From assembly GCA_900541855.1 (NCBI GenBank), contig UQLD01000020.1:1-47108 (forward strand): 47,108 nt of DNA, given 5' to 3'. Below are positions 15,529 through 22,980 of this stretch, one piece after another. The translations under genes were made by a program, and so were the position numbers. Positions within the stretch are counted from its first letter, which is position 1. Each line of letters opens with the position of its first letter. Below the pieces are notes generated by a model that saw nothing but the letters and a program-made list of their open reading frames with translations, made no database searches and had not been told where the DNA came from. The stretch is from an uncultured Collinsella sp. (GTDB lineage: Bacteria > Actinomycetota > Coriobacteriia > Coriobacteriales > Coriobacteriaceae).

Positions 15529-16711
15529 CGAGAAGCGCCTCCACTCCGGGCAGGGCCTTACCCTCGACGAGCTCCATGGAAGCGCCACCACCGGTGGAGA
15601 TCCAGCTCATCTTGTCGGCCAGGTTGAACTTGTTGACAGCTGCGACAGAGTCGCCACCGCCGATGATCGAGGTGCAGTCGGCATCGGCGACAGCCTCGGC
15701 GATAGCCTGGGTGCCGTGAGCGAAGTTGTCGAACTCGAAGACGCCCATGGGACCATTCCAGAACACAGTCTTGGCGCCCTTGACGGCCTCGGCGTAAAGC
15801 TCCTCGGTCTTGGGGCCGATGTCCATACCCTCACGATCGTCGGGGATAGCGTCGGAAGCGACAACCTCGGGGACAGCGTCCTCGCCAAAGTGATCGGCAA
15901 CGCGGTTGTCGATGGGGAGCAGGATCTTGACGCCCTTCTCCTCGGCCTTCTTGAGCATCTCGCCAGCGCGCTCGACCCAGTCCTCTTCCTTGAGGGACTG
16001 ACCGACGGACAGGCCCTGAGCCAGGAAGAAGGTGTAGGCCATACCGCCACCGATGATCAGGGTGTCAGCAGAGTCGATGAGGTGATCGAGAACGCCGATC
16101 TTGGAGGAAACCTTGGAACCGCCGACGATGGCGACGAAGGGGCGCTCGGGCTCGGCGAAGATGCCGGTCAGCGTGTCGACCTCCTTCTCGAGCAGGAAGC
16201 CGGCGACGGCAGGCAGGTAAGCGGCGGGGCCCACGACGGAACCCTGGGCGCGGTGAGCGGTGCCGAAGGCATCGAGAACGAAGACGTCACCATAGGAAGC
16301 GAGCTTCTTGGCGATCTCGGGATCGTTCTTCTTCTCACGCTTATCGAAGCGGACGTTCTCGAGAACGAGGACCTTGCCCGGCTCGACGGCGGCAACAGCC
16401 TCAGCAGCCTTCTCGCCGTAGGTGTCGGCGACAAAGGCAACGTCGAGACCAGAGAGCTCGGCGAGCTTCTTGGCGACAGGCTCAAGGGAGAGCTCGGGCT
16501 GGAAGCCGGTGCCCTCGGGACGGCCGAGGTGGCTCATGAGGATGACGCGAGCGTTGTGCTCAACGAGATAGTTGATGGTGGGCAGGGCAGCCTTGATACG
16601 GGTGGTGTCGCCAACGACGCCATCCTTGATAGGCACGTTGAAGTCAACGCGGACGAGAACGCGCTTGCCGTCGACATCGATGTCGCGAACGGTCTTCTTG
16701 GTAAAGGCCAT
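15521..16711 (-). CDS. pgk: Phosphoglycerate kinase
   Basis: A 396-residue glycolytic kinase making ATP from 1,3-bisphosphoglycerate. The N-terminal domain begins RVLVRVDFNVPIKDG, followed by LMSHLGRPEG. The C-terminal nucleotide domain shows FVAIVGGSKVSSKIGVL, NGPMGVFE and SIIGGGDSVAAV. The ATG at 16711 is preceded by GAAAGGTAG. The leader carries a 7-bp hairpin at about 16735-16757 (GTCTGCC/GGCAGAC). It is separated from gap by a terminator, so it is either expressed by read-through or from a weak promoter I could not identify. Confidence 0.97.
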   Translation of the reverse strand: MAFTKKTVRDIDVDGKRVLVRVDFNVPIKDGVVGDTTRIKAALPTINYLVEHNARVILMSHLGRPEGTGFQPELSLEPVAKKLAELSGLDVAFVADTYGEKAAEAVAAVEPGKVLVLENVRFDKREKKNDPEIAKKLASYGDVFVLDAFGTAHRAQGSVVGPAAYLPAVAGFLLEKEVDTLTGIFAEPERPFVAIVGGSKVSSKIGVLDHLIDSADTLIIGGGMAYTFFLAQGLSVGQSLKEEDWVERAGEMLKKAEEKGVKILLPIDNRVADHFGEDAVPEVVASDAIPDDREGMDIGPKTEELYAEAVKGAKTVFWNGPMGVFEFDNFAHGTQAIAEAVADADCTSIIGGGDSVAAVNKFNLADKMSWISTGGGASMELVEGKALPGVEALLDA

Positions 16712-16765
16712 GTTTGCTTCTACCTTTCGTACGTGTCTGCCTCCCATTACGGCAGACGATTTCTT

Positions 16766-16814
16766 ATAAAAAGGGCGCGACCCTAGGGTGTAAGCCCTAT
16801 AAGGCCGCGCCCTT
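16766..16814 (-). terminator. Terminator after gap
   Basis: A 9-bp stem AAGGGCGCG/CGCGCCCTT (16771-16779 with 16806-16814), with a smaller inner hairpin, followed on the minus strand by TTTTTAT. Confidence 0.85.
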
Positions 16815-16851
16815 CTTTAGACGCTCAACGAGCTATTCGCTAAAAGCTAAA

Positions 16852-17877
16852 TTAAGCAACGAACTTCTCGAAGTACTTGATGGTGCGGACCATCTGAGAG
16901 GTGTAGGAGTTCTCGTTGTCGTACCAAGAGGTGACCTGAACGAGGGTCTGACCGTTGCCGAGGTCAGAGCACATGGTCTGAGTGGCGTCGAAGATGGAGC
17001 CGTGGGTCTCGCCGATGATGTCGGTGGAGACGATGTCGTCCTCGTTGTAGCCGAAGGTCTCGGAGATGGTGGCAGCGTAGGCCTTCATAGCGGCGTTGAC
17101 CTCGTCGACGGTGACCTTCTTGTCAACGACAGCGTAGAGGTTGGTGATGGAGCCGGTCGGCGTCGGGACGCGCTGGGCGGCACCGATGAGCTTACCGTTG
17201 AGCTCGGGGAGAACCAGGCCGATAGCCTTGGCAGCACCGGTGGTGTTGGGGACGATGTTAACGGCGCAGGCGCGGCTACGACGCTTGTTGCCCTTGCGCT
17301 GCGGGCCGTCGAGCGGCATCTGGTCGCCAGTCCAGGCGTGAATGGTGGTCATGATGCCGGACACGATGGGAGCGAAGTCGTTCAGACCCTTGGCCATCGG
17401 GGCGAGGCAGTTGGTGGTGCAGGAAGCAGCGGAGATGATGTTGTCCTCAGCGGTCAGCGTCTCATGGTTGACGTTGTACACGATGGTGGGCAGATCGCTG
17501 CCAGCCGGAGCGGAGATGACGACCTTCTTGGCGCCAGCGTTGATGTGGGCCTGAGCCTTAGCCTTGCTGGTGTAGAAGCCGGTGCACTCGAGAACGACGT
17601 CAACGTCGAGGTCGCCCCAAGGCAGGTTGTTGGCGTCGGCCTCCTTGTAGATCTTGATCTCCTTGCCGTCAACGGTGATGGAATCCTCGCCAGCAACGAC
17701 CTCGTGATCGCGAGCGTAGTTGCCCTGCGTGGAGTCGTACTTCAGCAGGTAAGCGAGCATATCGGGAGAGGTGAGGTCGTTGATAGCGACGATCTCGGAG
17801 CCCTCATGACCGAACATCTGACGGAAAGCCAGACGACCGATGCGACCGAAGCCGTTAATAGCAACCTTTACTGCCAT
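16852..17877 (-). CDS. gap: Glyceraldehyde-3-phosphate dehydrogenase, type I
   Basis: A 341-residue glycolytic dehydrogenase. NAD-binding start VAINGFGRIGRLAFRQ, catalytic cysteine in SAASCTTNCLAP (Cys153) and the partner histidine in the following HAWTGDQ region. The substrate-binding motif NIVPNTTGAAKAIG and the C-terminal SWYDNENSYTSQMV are present. The ATG at 17877 follows AAAGGAG. Transcribed from an AT-rich leader with a palindromic operator candidate (18004-18032). Confidence 0.97.
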   Translation of the reverse strand: MAVKVAINGFGRIGRLAFRQMFGHEGSEIVAINDLTSPDMLAYLLKYDSTQGNYARDHEVVAGEDSITVDGKEIKIYKEADANNLPWGDLDVDVVLECTGFYTSKAKAQAHINAGAKKVVISAPAGSDLPTIVYNVNHETLTAEDNIISAASCTTNCLAPMAKGLNDFAPIVSGIMTTIHAWTGDQMPLDGPQRKGNKRRSRACAVNIVPNTTGAAKAIGLVLPELNGKLIGAAQRVPTPTGSITNLYAVVDKKVTVDEVNAAMKAYAATISETFGYNEDDIVSTDIIGETHGSIFDATQTMCSDLGNGQTLVQVTSWYDNENSYTSQMVRTIKYFEKFVA

Positions 17878-18003
17878 TGTGTCTCCTTTCGTAAGGCCCC
17901 CGCGAGCTACAGCGCCCGCCGTTGAGGCCCACAAACTAACCACTCGCCTAATATACCTTTTTTTTGACTTGAATTTCACGAGAATGCTCGAAATTGAAAA
18001 TCA

Positions 18004-18032
18004 AATTTACGTTAAAACGTTTTAAAGACTAA
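18004..18032 (-). promoter_or_regulatory. Candidate gap promoter with palindromic operator
   Basis: On the minus strand: TTAGTC (18027-18032), 17 bases, TAAATT (18004-18009). The spacer contains the perfect 14-base palindrome TTAAAACGTTTTAA (18012-18025), typical in form of LacI/CcpA-family operators. A second possible -10 (TATATT) lies closer to the gene, so the true start is uncertain. No terminator for whiA was found in 17878-18070. Confidence 0.5.
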
Positions 18033-18070
18033 AATAGCAGTTAAATCCATATATAAGTCGATACTTCAAA

Positions 18071-19000
18071 CTACCTGTTTGCTTCAATGAGCTTTTCAAG
18101 CCGTAAAACACGATGGTAGAGGGCCGACTTCGACAAGGGAGGGTCAGCCATCTCCCCCAAATCACGCAGTGACAGATCGGGGTAGCGCTCGCGCAGGTCG
18201 CAAAAGACCGCCAAGGCATCCGGAAGCGCATCGCGAAGGCCACGCTGCTCGAGCTCATCGATCAACGCAAGCTGATGCTGGGCGGCACCGGCGCTTCTGG
18301 TCTGGTTGGCGAGCTCGGCGTTCACGCGACGGTTTACGTCGTTCTTAACCAATTTGACCGCGCGCGCTTCCTCGATCTCGGCAACGCTGCGCTTGGCGCC
18401 GACCAGCTTTAGGAGCTGCTCGATCTCCTCGGCGCTCTTAATGTACACGGCATATGACCCCCGCCGCGCATTAACACGAGCATGGACCCCAATCTGCTCC
18501 AACAGATCGCAAAGCCCCTTGGCATATTGCTCGCCCTGCACCGCGATCTCCAAATGAAAATCGCCGCGTGGATCGGCCACGAAGCCGCCCGCGATGAGCG
18601 CGCCGCGGATATAGGCAAGCCTGCAGCAGGGACGGGCAACGATATGTCGGGGCACGCCGGCGACAAGTCCTCCCCTGCGGTCGAGGATGCCCAGCAGCAC
18701 CAGAGCCTTATCCAGGTCTGGCTGATCAGGCAAGGTGATGAGGTAGTTTCGAACCTTATGCAATACAGATTTACGAACGGTGAATTCCGTTTTGAGCTTA
18801 AGGATGCGATGCGTCAGTGTGATCATCGTGCGCGCGACGGCGCCCGTCTCGGTCGCGACCGTCAAACGATACCGCCCGGAGCCGGCCAGCGAAAGTGTAC
18901 CGCTCACACGCGTCAGGGCGGCAAGCGTCGACAAATCGCAGTATTCACATTCGGGTTCGCAGCGCGCGAGTTCGTCACGCACCTCGGCGGTAAACGACAT
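18071..19000 (-). CDS. whiA: DNA-binding protein WhiA
   Basis: A 309-residue regulator conserved in Gram-positive bacteria. Residues 1-200 form the LAGLIDADG-homing-endonuclease-like fold, with FTAEVRDELARCEPE at the start and YIRGALIAGGFVADP in the middle. The C-terminal 100 residues hold the helix-turn-helix (LSLRDLGEMADPPLSKSALYHR core). In actinomycetes WhiA controls cell-division and sporulation genes; in non-sporulating relatives it affects division. It starts six bases after rapZ. yvcK, which normally lies between rapZ and whiA, is missing here. Confidence 0.95.
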   Translation of the reverse strand: MSFTAEVRDELARCEPECEYCDLSTLAALTRVSGTLSLAGSGRYRLTVATETGAVARTMITLTHRILKLKTEFTVRKSVLHKVRNYLITLPDQPDLDKALVLLGILDRRGGLVAGVPRHIVARPCCRLAYIRGALIAGGFVADPRGDFHLEIAVQGEQYAKGLCDLLEQIGVHARVNARRGSYAVYIKSAEEIEQLLKLVGAKRSVAEIEEARAVKLVKNDVNRRVNAELANQTRSAGAAQHQLALIDELEQRGLRDALPDALAVFCDLRERYPDLSLRDLGEMADPPLSKSALYHRVLRLEKLIEANR

Positions 19001-19006
19001 GCAGGC

Positions 19007-19909
19007 CTATGCTTTCGTGTTGGCGCGCGACAGGTCGCGGTGGGAAATGCTCACGTGATATTGAGCGCCTTCCAAATAACGTGCCGTGGCCTCGGCGATG
19101 GCAACGCTGCGGTGTTGACCGCCCGTGCAGCCGATGGCAATAGAAAGCTGTGGCTTGCCCTCCGCGATATAGCCCGGCATCACCGTATCGAGCAGCTGCG
19201 TCCAAGCTTTCCAGAACTCCTGGGTCTTGGGATGGTCCAGAACAAAGTCGGAGACCTTCTTATCGAGACCGGTCATGGTGCGCATCTCGGGATCGTAGAA
19301 CGGATTGGGCAGGAAGCGAACGTCGATCATAATGTCCGCCTCGACGGGCATACCGTGCTTAAAGCCAAACGAGAACACGTGAACGTCCATGAGCTGCTGG
19401 TCGGACAACTCGGAGAACGCCATGCGCAATTTGTTGCGCAGGGCAGAGGTACGCAGGCGGCTCGTGTCGATGATCATATCGGCTCGGTCGCGCACACCCT
19501 GCAGCTGCAGGCGCTCGCGCTGAATCGCATCGGCCGTAGTCTCCCCCGGCTTGGCAATGGGATGGCGGCGGCGGTTTTCGCTATAACGACGGATCAGCAC
19601 CTCGTCAGAGGCCTCGAGAAACACGATGTCACAGCTCATCTCGCGCTCCTCGAGTGCGGCAACGGCATCGAGCAGCTCATCGAACAAGCCCTGGCTGCGC
19701 AGGTCACAGGTGACGGCGAGATGCCTGCCCACGCCCGTATTGATGCCGACGAGCTCGGCAAGCTGGGCGATGAGACGCGGAGGCAGGTTATCGATGCAAA
19801 AATAGCCCATGTCCTCGAACACGTGCATGGCCTGTGTGCGGCCCGATCCGGACATTCCGGTGATGATGACGATATCGGGGATGCGCTCCGAGCGCTCCGC
19901 CGCATCCAT
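19007..19909 (-). CDS. rapZ: RNase adapter / nucleotide-binding protein RapZ (YvcJ)
   Basis: A 300-residue P-loop protein. Walker A GMSGSGRT (18-25), GYFCIDNLPPRLI, Walker B-like CDIVFLEASDEVLIRRYSE and the C-terminal domain with RFLPNPFYDPEMR and IGCTGGQHRSVAIAE define the RapZ family. In Enterobacteria it binds the small RNA GlmZ and links to amino-sugar synthesis; in Gram-positives the role is less clear. The ATG at 19909 has GGGAG upstream. A second ATG at 19927 also has GGGAGG and would add six residues. It is followed closely by whiA. Confidence 0.94.
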   Translation of the reverse strand: MDAAERSERIPDIVIITGMSGSGRTQAMHVFEDMGYFCIDNLPPRLIAQLAELVGINTGVGRHLAVTCDLRSQGLFDELLDAVAALEEREMSCDIVFLEASDEVLIRRYSENRRRHPIAKPGETTADAIQRERLQLQGVRDRADMIIDTSRLRTSALRNKLRMAFSELSDQQLMDVHVFSFGFKHGMPVEADIMIDVRFLPNPFYDPEMRTMTGLDKKVSDFVLDHPKTQEFWKAWTQLLDTVMPGYIAEGKPQLSIAIGCTGGQHRSVAIAEATARYLEGAQYHVSISHRDLSRANTKA

Positions 19910-19939
19910 GGCATCTCCCTTTTGCATGTGCTGCCTCCC

Positions 19940-19977
19940 GAAAACAAGCGCGGGACCCAGCAACCCGGATCCCGCGC
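19940..19977 (-). terminator. Terminator of the sialic-acid operon
   Basis: An 8-bp GC-rich stem GCGCGGGA/TCCCGCGC (19948-19955 with 19970-19977) followed on the minus strand by TTGTTTTC. It lies 50 bases after nanE and directly before the rapZ ribosome binding site, so it could also act as an attenuator for rapZ-whiA. Confidence 0.75.
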
Positions 19978-20028
19978 GGTCAATTGCCTATATTGAGTAT
20001 ACCGCCCCGAGCGGATACGAGGCCTGTC

Positions 20029-20715
20029 TTACGCCTCAAGTGCAGCCTTGAACCAACTCGTAATACTCGTGGGGTGCGTGATGGCGGTGCCGACGACAAC
20101 GGCCCAGGCGCCAGCATCGATCGCGGCGCGAGCCTCCTCGGGCGTATGCACGCGACCCTCGCAAATGATAGGAAGGCCGGGGAATTCCTCAGTCGCCTGA
20201 CGCAGGAGCGGCAGGTCGGGGCCATCGGCCATGGTGCAGTCGATGGCGGCGACGCCGTGAGAAAGCGTGGTGGATACCAGGTCAAAGCCCATATCAACAG
20301 CACGGCGAATATCCTCGATGGTGGCACAATCCGCCATCAGGAGCACACCCTCCTCGTGCAGCGGGCGGAAGGTATCCTCGACCGTCTTGCCATCGGGGCG
20401 CGGACGATCGGTGGCGTCGATCGCCACGATATCGGCACCGGCAGCAACGCAGGCGCGAGCGTGACGCAGCGTCGGCGTGATGTAAACGCCCTCGTGCCCA
20501 TCCTTCCACAGGCCGATGACGGGAACCTCACAGCGACCCTTAATGGCGGCAATGTCGGCAAGGCCCTGGCAGCGAATGGCGGCGGCGCCGCCGAGCTCGC
20601 AAGCGCGAGACATTTGCGCCATGGTCTCGGGCGTACGAAGCGGCTCGCCCATATACGCCTGAACGCTCACGACGAGCTTGCCCTTCAGGGACTGGATCAA
20701 AGGATCAACGGTCAT
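20029..20715 (-). CDS. nanE: N-acetylmannosamine-6-phosphate 2-epimerase
   Basis: A 228-residue TIM-barrel enzyme converting ManNAc-6-P to GlcNAc-6-P. Family motifs are LVVSVQAYMGEPL at the start, the lysine in VIGLWKDG, the phosphate-binding DATDRPRPDG, and the catalytic glutamate in IICEGRVHTPEEA. The ATG at 20715 lies 11 bases after AAAGG; the in-frame TTG at 20736 is less likely. Last gene of the sialic-acid operon. Hairpin element E lies between it and nanK. Confidence 0.93.
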   Translation of the reverse strand: MTVDPLIQSLKGKLVVSVQAYMGEPLRTPETMAQMSRACELGGAAAIRCQGLADIAAIKGRCEVPVIGLWKDGHEGVYITPTLRHARACVAAGADIVAIDATDRPRPDGKTVEDTFRPLHEEGVLLMADCATIEDIRRAVDMGFDLVSTTLSHGVAAIDCTMADGPDLPLLRQATEEFPGLPIICEGRVHTPEEARAAIDAGAWAVVVGTAITHPTSITSWFKAALEA

Positions 20716-20740
20716 GCTCGACTCAACCTTTCTCAAAACA

Positions 20741-20838
20741 GCCTTCTGAGACGCCGCACCTTGACGTTCAAACCGTCGCTCGCGTACCGAAGTACGCTTC
20801 GCTCCTCTTTCACGTCAATCTGCGGCACCTCAGAAGGC
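20741..20838 (-). repeat. Large hairpin element E (family 2) between nanK and nanE
   Basis: A 98-base hairpin. Arms 20741-20767 and 20812-20838 pair over 27 bases. On the minus strand the only exceptions are two G-T wobbles and a two-base purine loop (GA opposite GG). Inside are GAAAGAGGAG, apical stem GCGTAC/GTACGC with loop TTCG, and TTTGA before the second arm, matching element D. Here the structured strand is the same strand as the nan operon. Confidence 0.82.
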
Positions 20839-20855
20839 ACACTTGGTAGTTATGT

Positions 20856-21821
20856 TTACTTCAACGAAGCAAGAAGATGCTCGGCGGCACCGATGAGCGG
20901 AGCATCGCCCTCCAGAGAACCGATGAGGATCGGCGTGTCCTGAAGCGGATCGAGCGCCTGGCTGGCATAGCCCTTGTGCACCGAATCCTTCCACGTCTGC
21001 GAACGCCAATCGGGACCTTGGTGAATCACGCCGCCCGAAAGCACGATGACCTCAGGGTCCAGGATGTTAGCGAGCGAGCCCAAGCTGGCCCCCAGCGCAA
21101 AGCCGGCGTCATGGATGACCTCGGTCGCCTTTGCGTCGCCCGCACGGCACAGATCGTTCACATCGCGACCGACCGAAGGACGGCTGGGGTCGACGCGGCC
21201 AAAACGCTCATCGTACATTCGACCAATGGAAGTGCCCGAAGCAACCGACTCCAGATGGCCGGAACGCCCGCAGGCGCAGGGAATGCCGGCGGCAGCCGAA
21301 CACTCAATGTGGCCCATATGACCGGCAGCACCATGGAAGCCCTGCATCACGCGGCCGCTCTCGACATATGCGCCGCCGATGCCCGTGCCGATGCCAAGAC
21401 ACAAGACGGAGAACTTGCCCTTGCCGACGCCCCAGTGGGCCTCGCCCAGAGCATGAGCCTGCACGTCGCCCACAACGGCAACGGGAAGACCGAGGTCCTC
21501 GCGCAGACGCGGCCCCAACTGAACGCCGGACCAGCCGGGCATGATCTCATTGGCATACGCGATGGCGCCCGTCTTGGGATCGACGACGCCGGCGGCGCCG
21601 ATACCGACGCCAAGGACCTCGACATCGGGATTCGCCTCGAGAGCGGCCTTGATGGACGCCTCGATACGCTGGAAGACGGCCTCGCCGCCCTCTTGGGCCT
21701 CGGTGGGAACCTCGGCCTCAAAGACGGGACGGGGCACACTACCGTCAGCCGGGTACTCCATGATGGCAGTCGCGATCTTAGTTCCGCCGATATCGACAGA
21801 GCAGACGTACTTGTTCTCCAT
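20856..21821 (-). CDS. nanK: ROK-family N-acetylmannosamine kinase
   Basis: A 321-residue sugar kinase. The ATP-binding start CSVDIGGTKIATAI, catalytic aspartate in VVGDVQAHALGE, and GIGTGIGGAYV are visible. The ROK zinc motif is present as GHIEC followed by CACGRSGHLE, in which the third cysteine of the usual CxCGxxGCxE is histidine. By position between nanA and nanE it should phosphorylate ManNAc to ManNAc-6-P, though ROK kinases vary in substrate and glucokinase activity cannot be excluded. The ATG at 21821 has AAGGAG seven bases upstream. Hairpin elements flank it on both sides (E and C). Confidence 0.85.
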   Translation of the reverse strand: MENKYVCSVDIGGTKIATAIMEYPADGSVPRPVFEAEVPTEAQEGGEAVFQRIEASIKAALEANPDVEVLGVGIGAAGVVDPKTGAIAYANEIMPGWSGVQLGPRLREDLGLPVAVVGDVQAHALGEAHWGVGKGKFSVLCLGIGTGIGGAYVESGRVMQGFHGAAGHMGHIECSAAAGIPCACGRSGHLESVASGTSIGRMYDERFGRVDPSRPSVGRDVNDLCRAGDAKATEVIHDAGFALGASLGSLANILDPEVIVLSGGVIHQGPDWRSQTWKDSVHKGYASQALDPLQDTPILIGSLEGDAPLIGAAEHLLASLK

Positions 21822-21885
21822 GTCGCTCTCCTTAGGAGATAAAAACAACTACAGGAAATGAAGGCTGCGTTATCGCCGCAGCTTG

Positions 21886-21995
21886 GTAAAGGTTTCCCGG
21901 GTGTCCGAGGTTGGGGTGAAAGCGGTCGGGCGTTGACCTAATGGGTCACGCTCGACCGCTTGAGCCCCAAGATCGGGTGCCCGGGGAAGCTTTAC
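21886..21995 (+). repeat. Large hairpin element C (family 2) between nanA and nanK
   Basis: A 110-base hairpin with 31-base arms (21886-21916 with 21965-21995). On the plus strand the mismatches are four G-T wobbles, one G-G and the conserved two-base purine loop. Internal motifs GTGAAAG and CTTGA match elements D and E, and the stem between them is TTGGGG/CCCCAA instead of TTGCC/GGCAA or TTGACGT/ACGTCAA. The right arm includes the nanA stop codon. The wobble-bearing strand is antisense to the operon. A further small stem GCTGCG/CGCAGC lies at 21864-21882. Confidence 0.8.
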
Positions 21996-22912
21996 AGGAG
22001 ACCGTTGTCCTGGAGGACCTTCTTAATAGCCTCGACGTTCTCGCCGGTCATGGCCTTCACCGGGCGCGGCATGGTCGGGCTGTCGAAGATGCCCATGAGG
22101 TTCATAGCGGTCTTGAAGGCGCCGACGCCACCGGCATAGCCCTGGACGCCCGAGGTGACATCCCAAATGTGCGAAATCTCATTGAGGCGATCCTGCTCGG
22201 CCTTGACGGTAGCCCAGTCACCAGCCTGAGCGGCCTTCCACTGACGCACGTAGCCCTCGGGCTCAACGTTGGCGAGACCCGGGACGGAACCGTCGGCGCC
22301 ACCGAGGTAGGCGCCGTCGACAACAACCTCGTGACCGGTGAGAATGCTCATCGGATGGCCGTTCTTCTCGTTCTCCTGAACGAGGTAGCGGAACGAGATG
22401 TCATCACCCGAGGAATCCTTGACGCCGGCCAGAACGCCCTCGGCGCCGAGCTTGGCAAGGAGCTTCCAGGGGAGTTTGGTGTGAACGCAGACGGGAATGT
22501 CATAGGCAAAGATGGGCAGGTCGAGCTCCTCGTGCAGGATGCGGAAGTGCTCCTCAACCTCGGTCATGCCCTGCAGGGCATAGAACGGGCAGGTGGCGAC
22601 AAGCGCATCGGCGCCCAGCTCCTGAGCGACCTTGCCGTGCTCGATCATGCGCTCGGTCTCGGTGTCGATGATGCCGACCAGAACGGGAACGCGGTGGTCG
22701 ACGATACGGACGGCCTCGGAGATGATCTGACGGCGACGCTCGTCGGTGGAGAAGACGACCTCGCCCGAGGAGCCCAGGAAGAACAAGCCATCGACGCCGG
22801 CATCGATCATGCGGTTGATGCTGCGCTCAAAGGAGGCAACATCGAGCTGGTGGTCTTCGGTATCGGGAACAACGACGGGAGGGATAACGCCGGTGAATTT
22901 CTGAGTTGCCAC
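21992..22912 (-). CDS. nanA: N-acetylneuraminate lyase (DapA/NanA family)
   Basis: A 306-residue class I aldolase of the dihydrodipicolinate synthase superfamily. The Schiff-base lysine is in GVKDSSGD (Lys165), the catalytic tyrosine in AYDIP (Tyr137), and the phosphate/carboxylate loop reads GSSGE (47-51) where GSTGE is usual. In this operon the expected reaction is cleavage of N-acetylneuraminate to ManNAc and pyruvate. The divergent motifs mean a related 2-keto-acid aldolase is possible. I chose the GTG at 22912, preceded by AAGGAG at six bases. Upstream frame extension lies in the intergenic hairpin region (22934-22956). Confidence 0.82.
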   Translation of the reverse strand: MATQKFTGVIPPVVVPDTEDHQLDVASFERSINRMIDAGVDGLFFLGSSGEVVFSTDERRRQIISEAVRIVDHRVPVLVGIIDTETERMIEHGKVAQELGADALVATCPFYALQGMTEVEEHFRILHEELDLPIFAYDIPVCVHTKLPWKLLAKLGAEGVLAGVKDSSGDDISFRYLVQENEKNGHPMSILTGHEVVVDGAYLGGADGSVPGLANVEPEGYVRQWKAAQAGDWATVKAEQDRLNEISHIWDVTSGVQGYAGGVGAFKTAMNLMGIFDSPTMPRPVKAMTGENVEAIKKVLQDNGLL

Positions 22913-22980
22913 AAGAATCTCCTTAGTTGTCTGGCGGGCAGCCCTATGCCGCCCGCTCTTGTTGGCAGTGTCCAGGCCGT

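Noticed and set aside
19996..20024. Promoter for rapZ-whiA (TATACT on the minus strand)
   Set aside because: No acceptable -35 at the right distance, and a terminator-like hairpin lies between it and rapZ.
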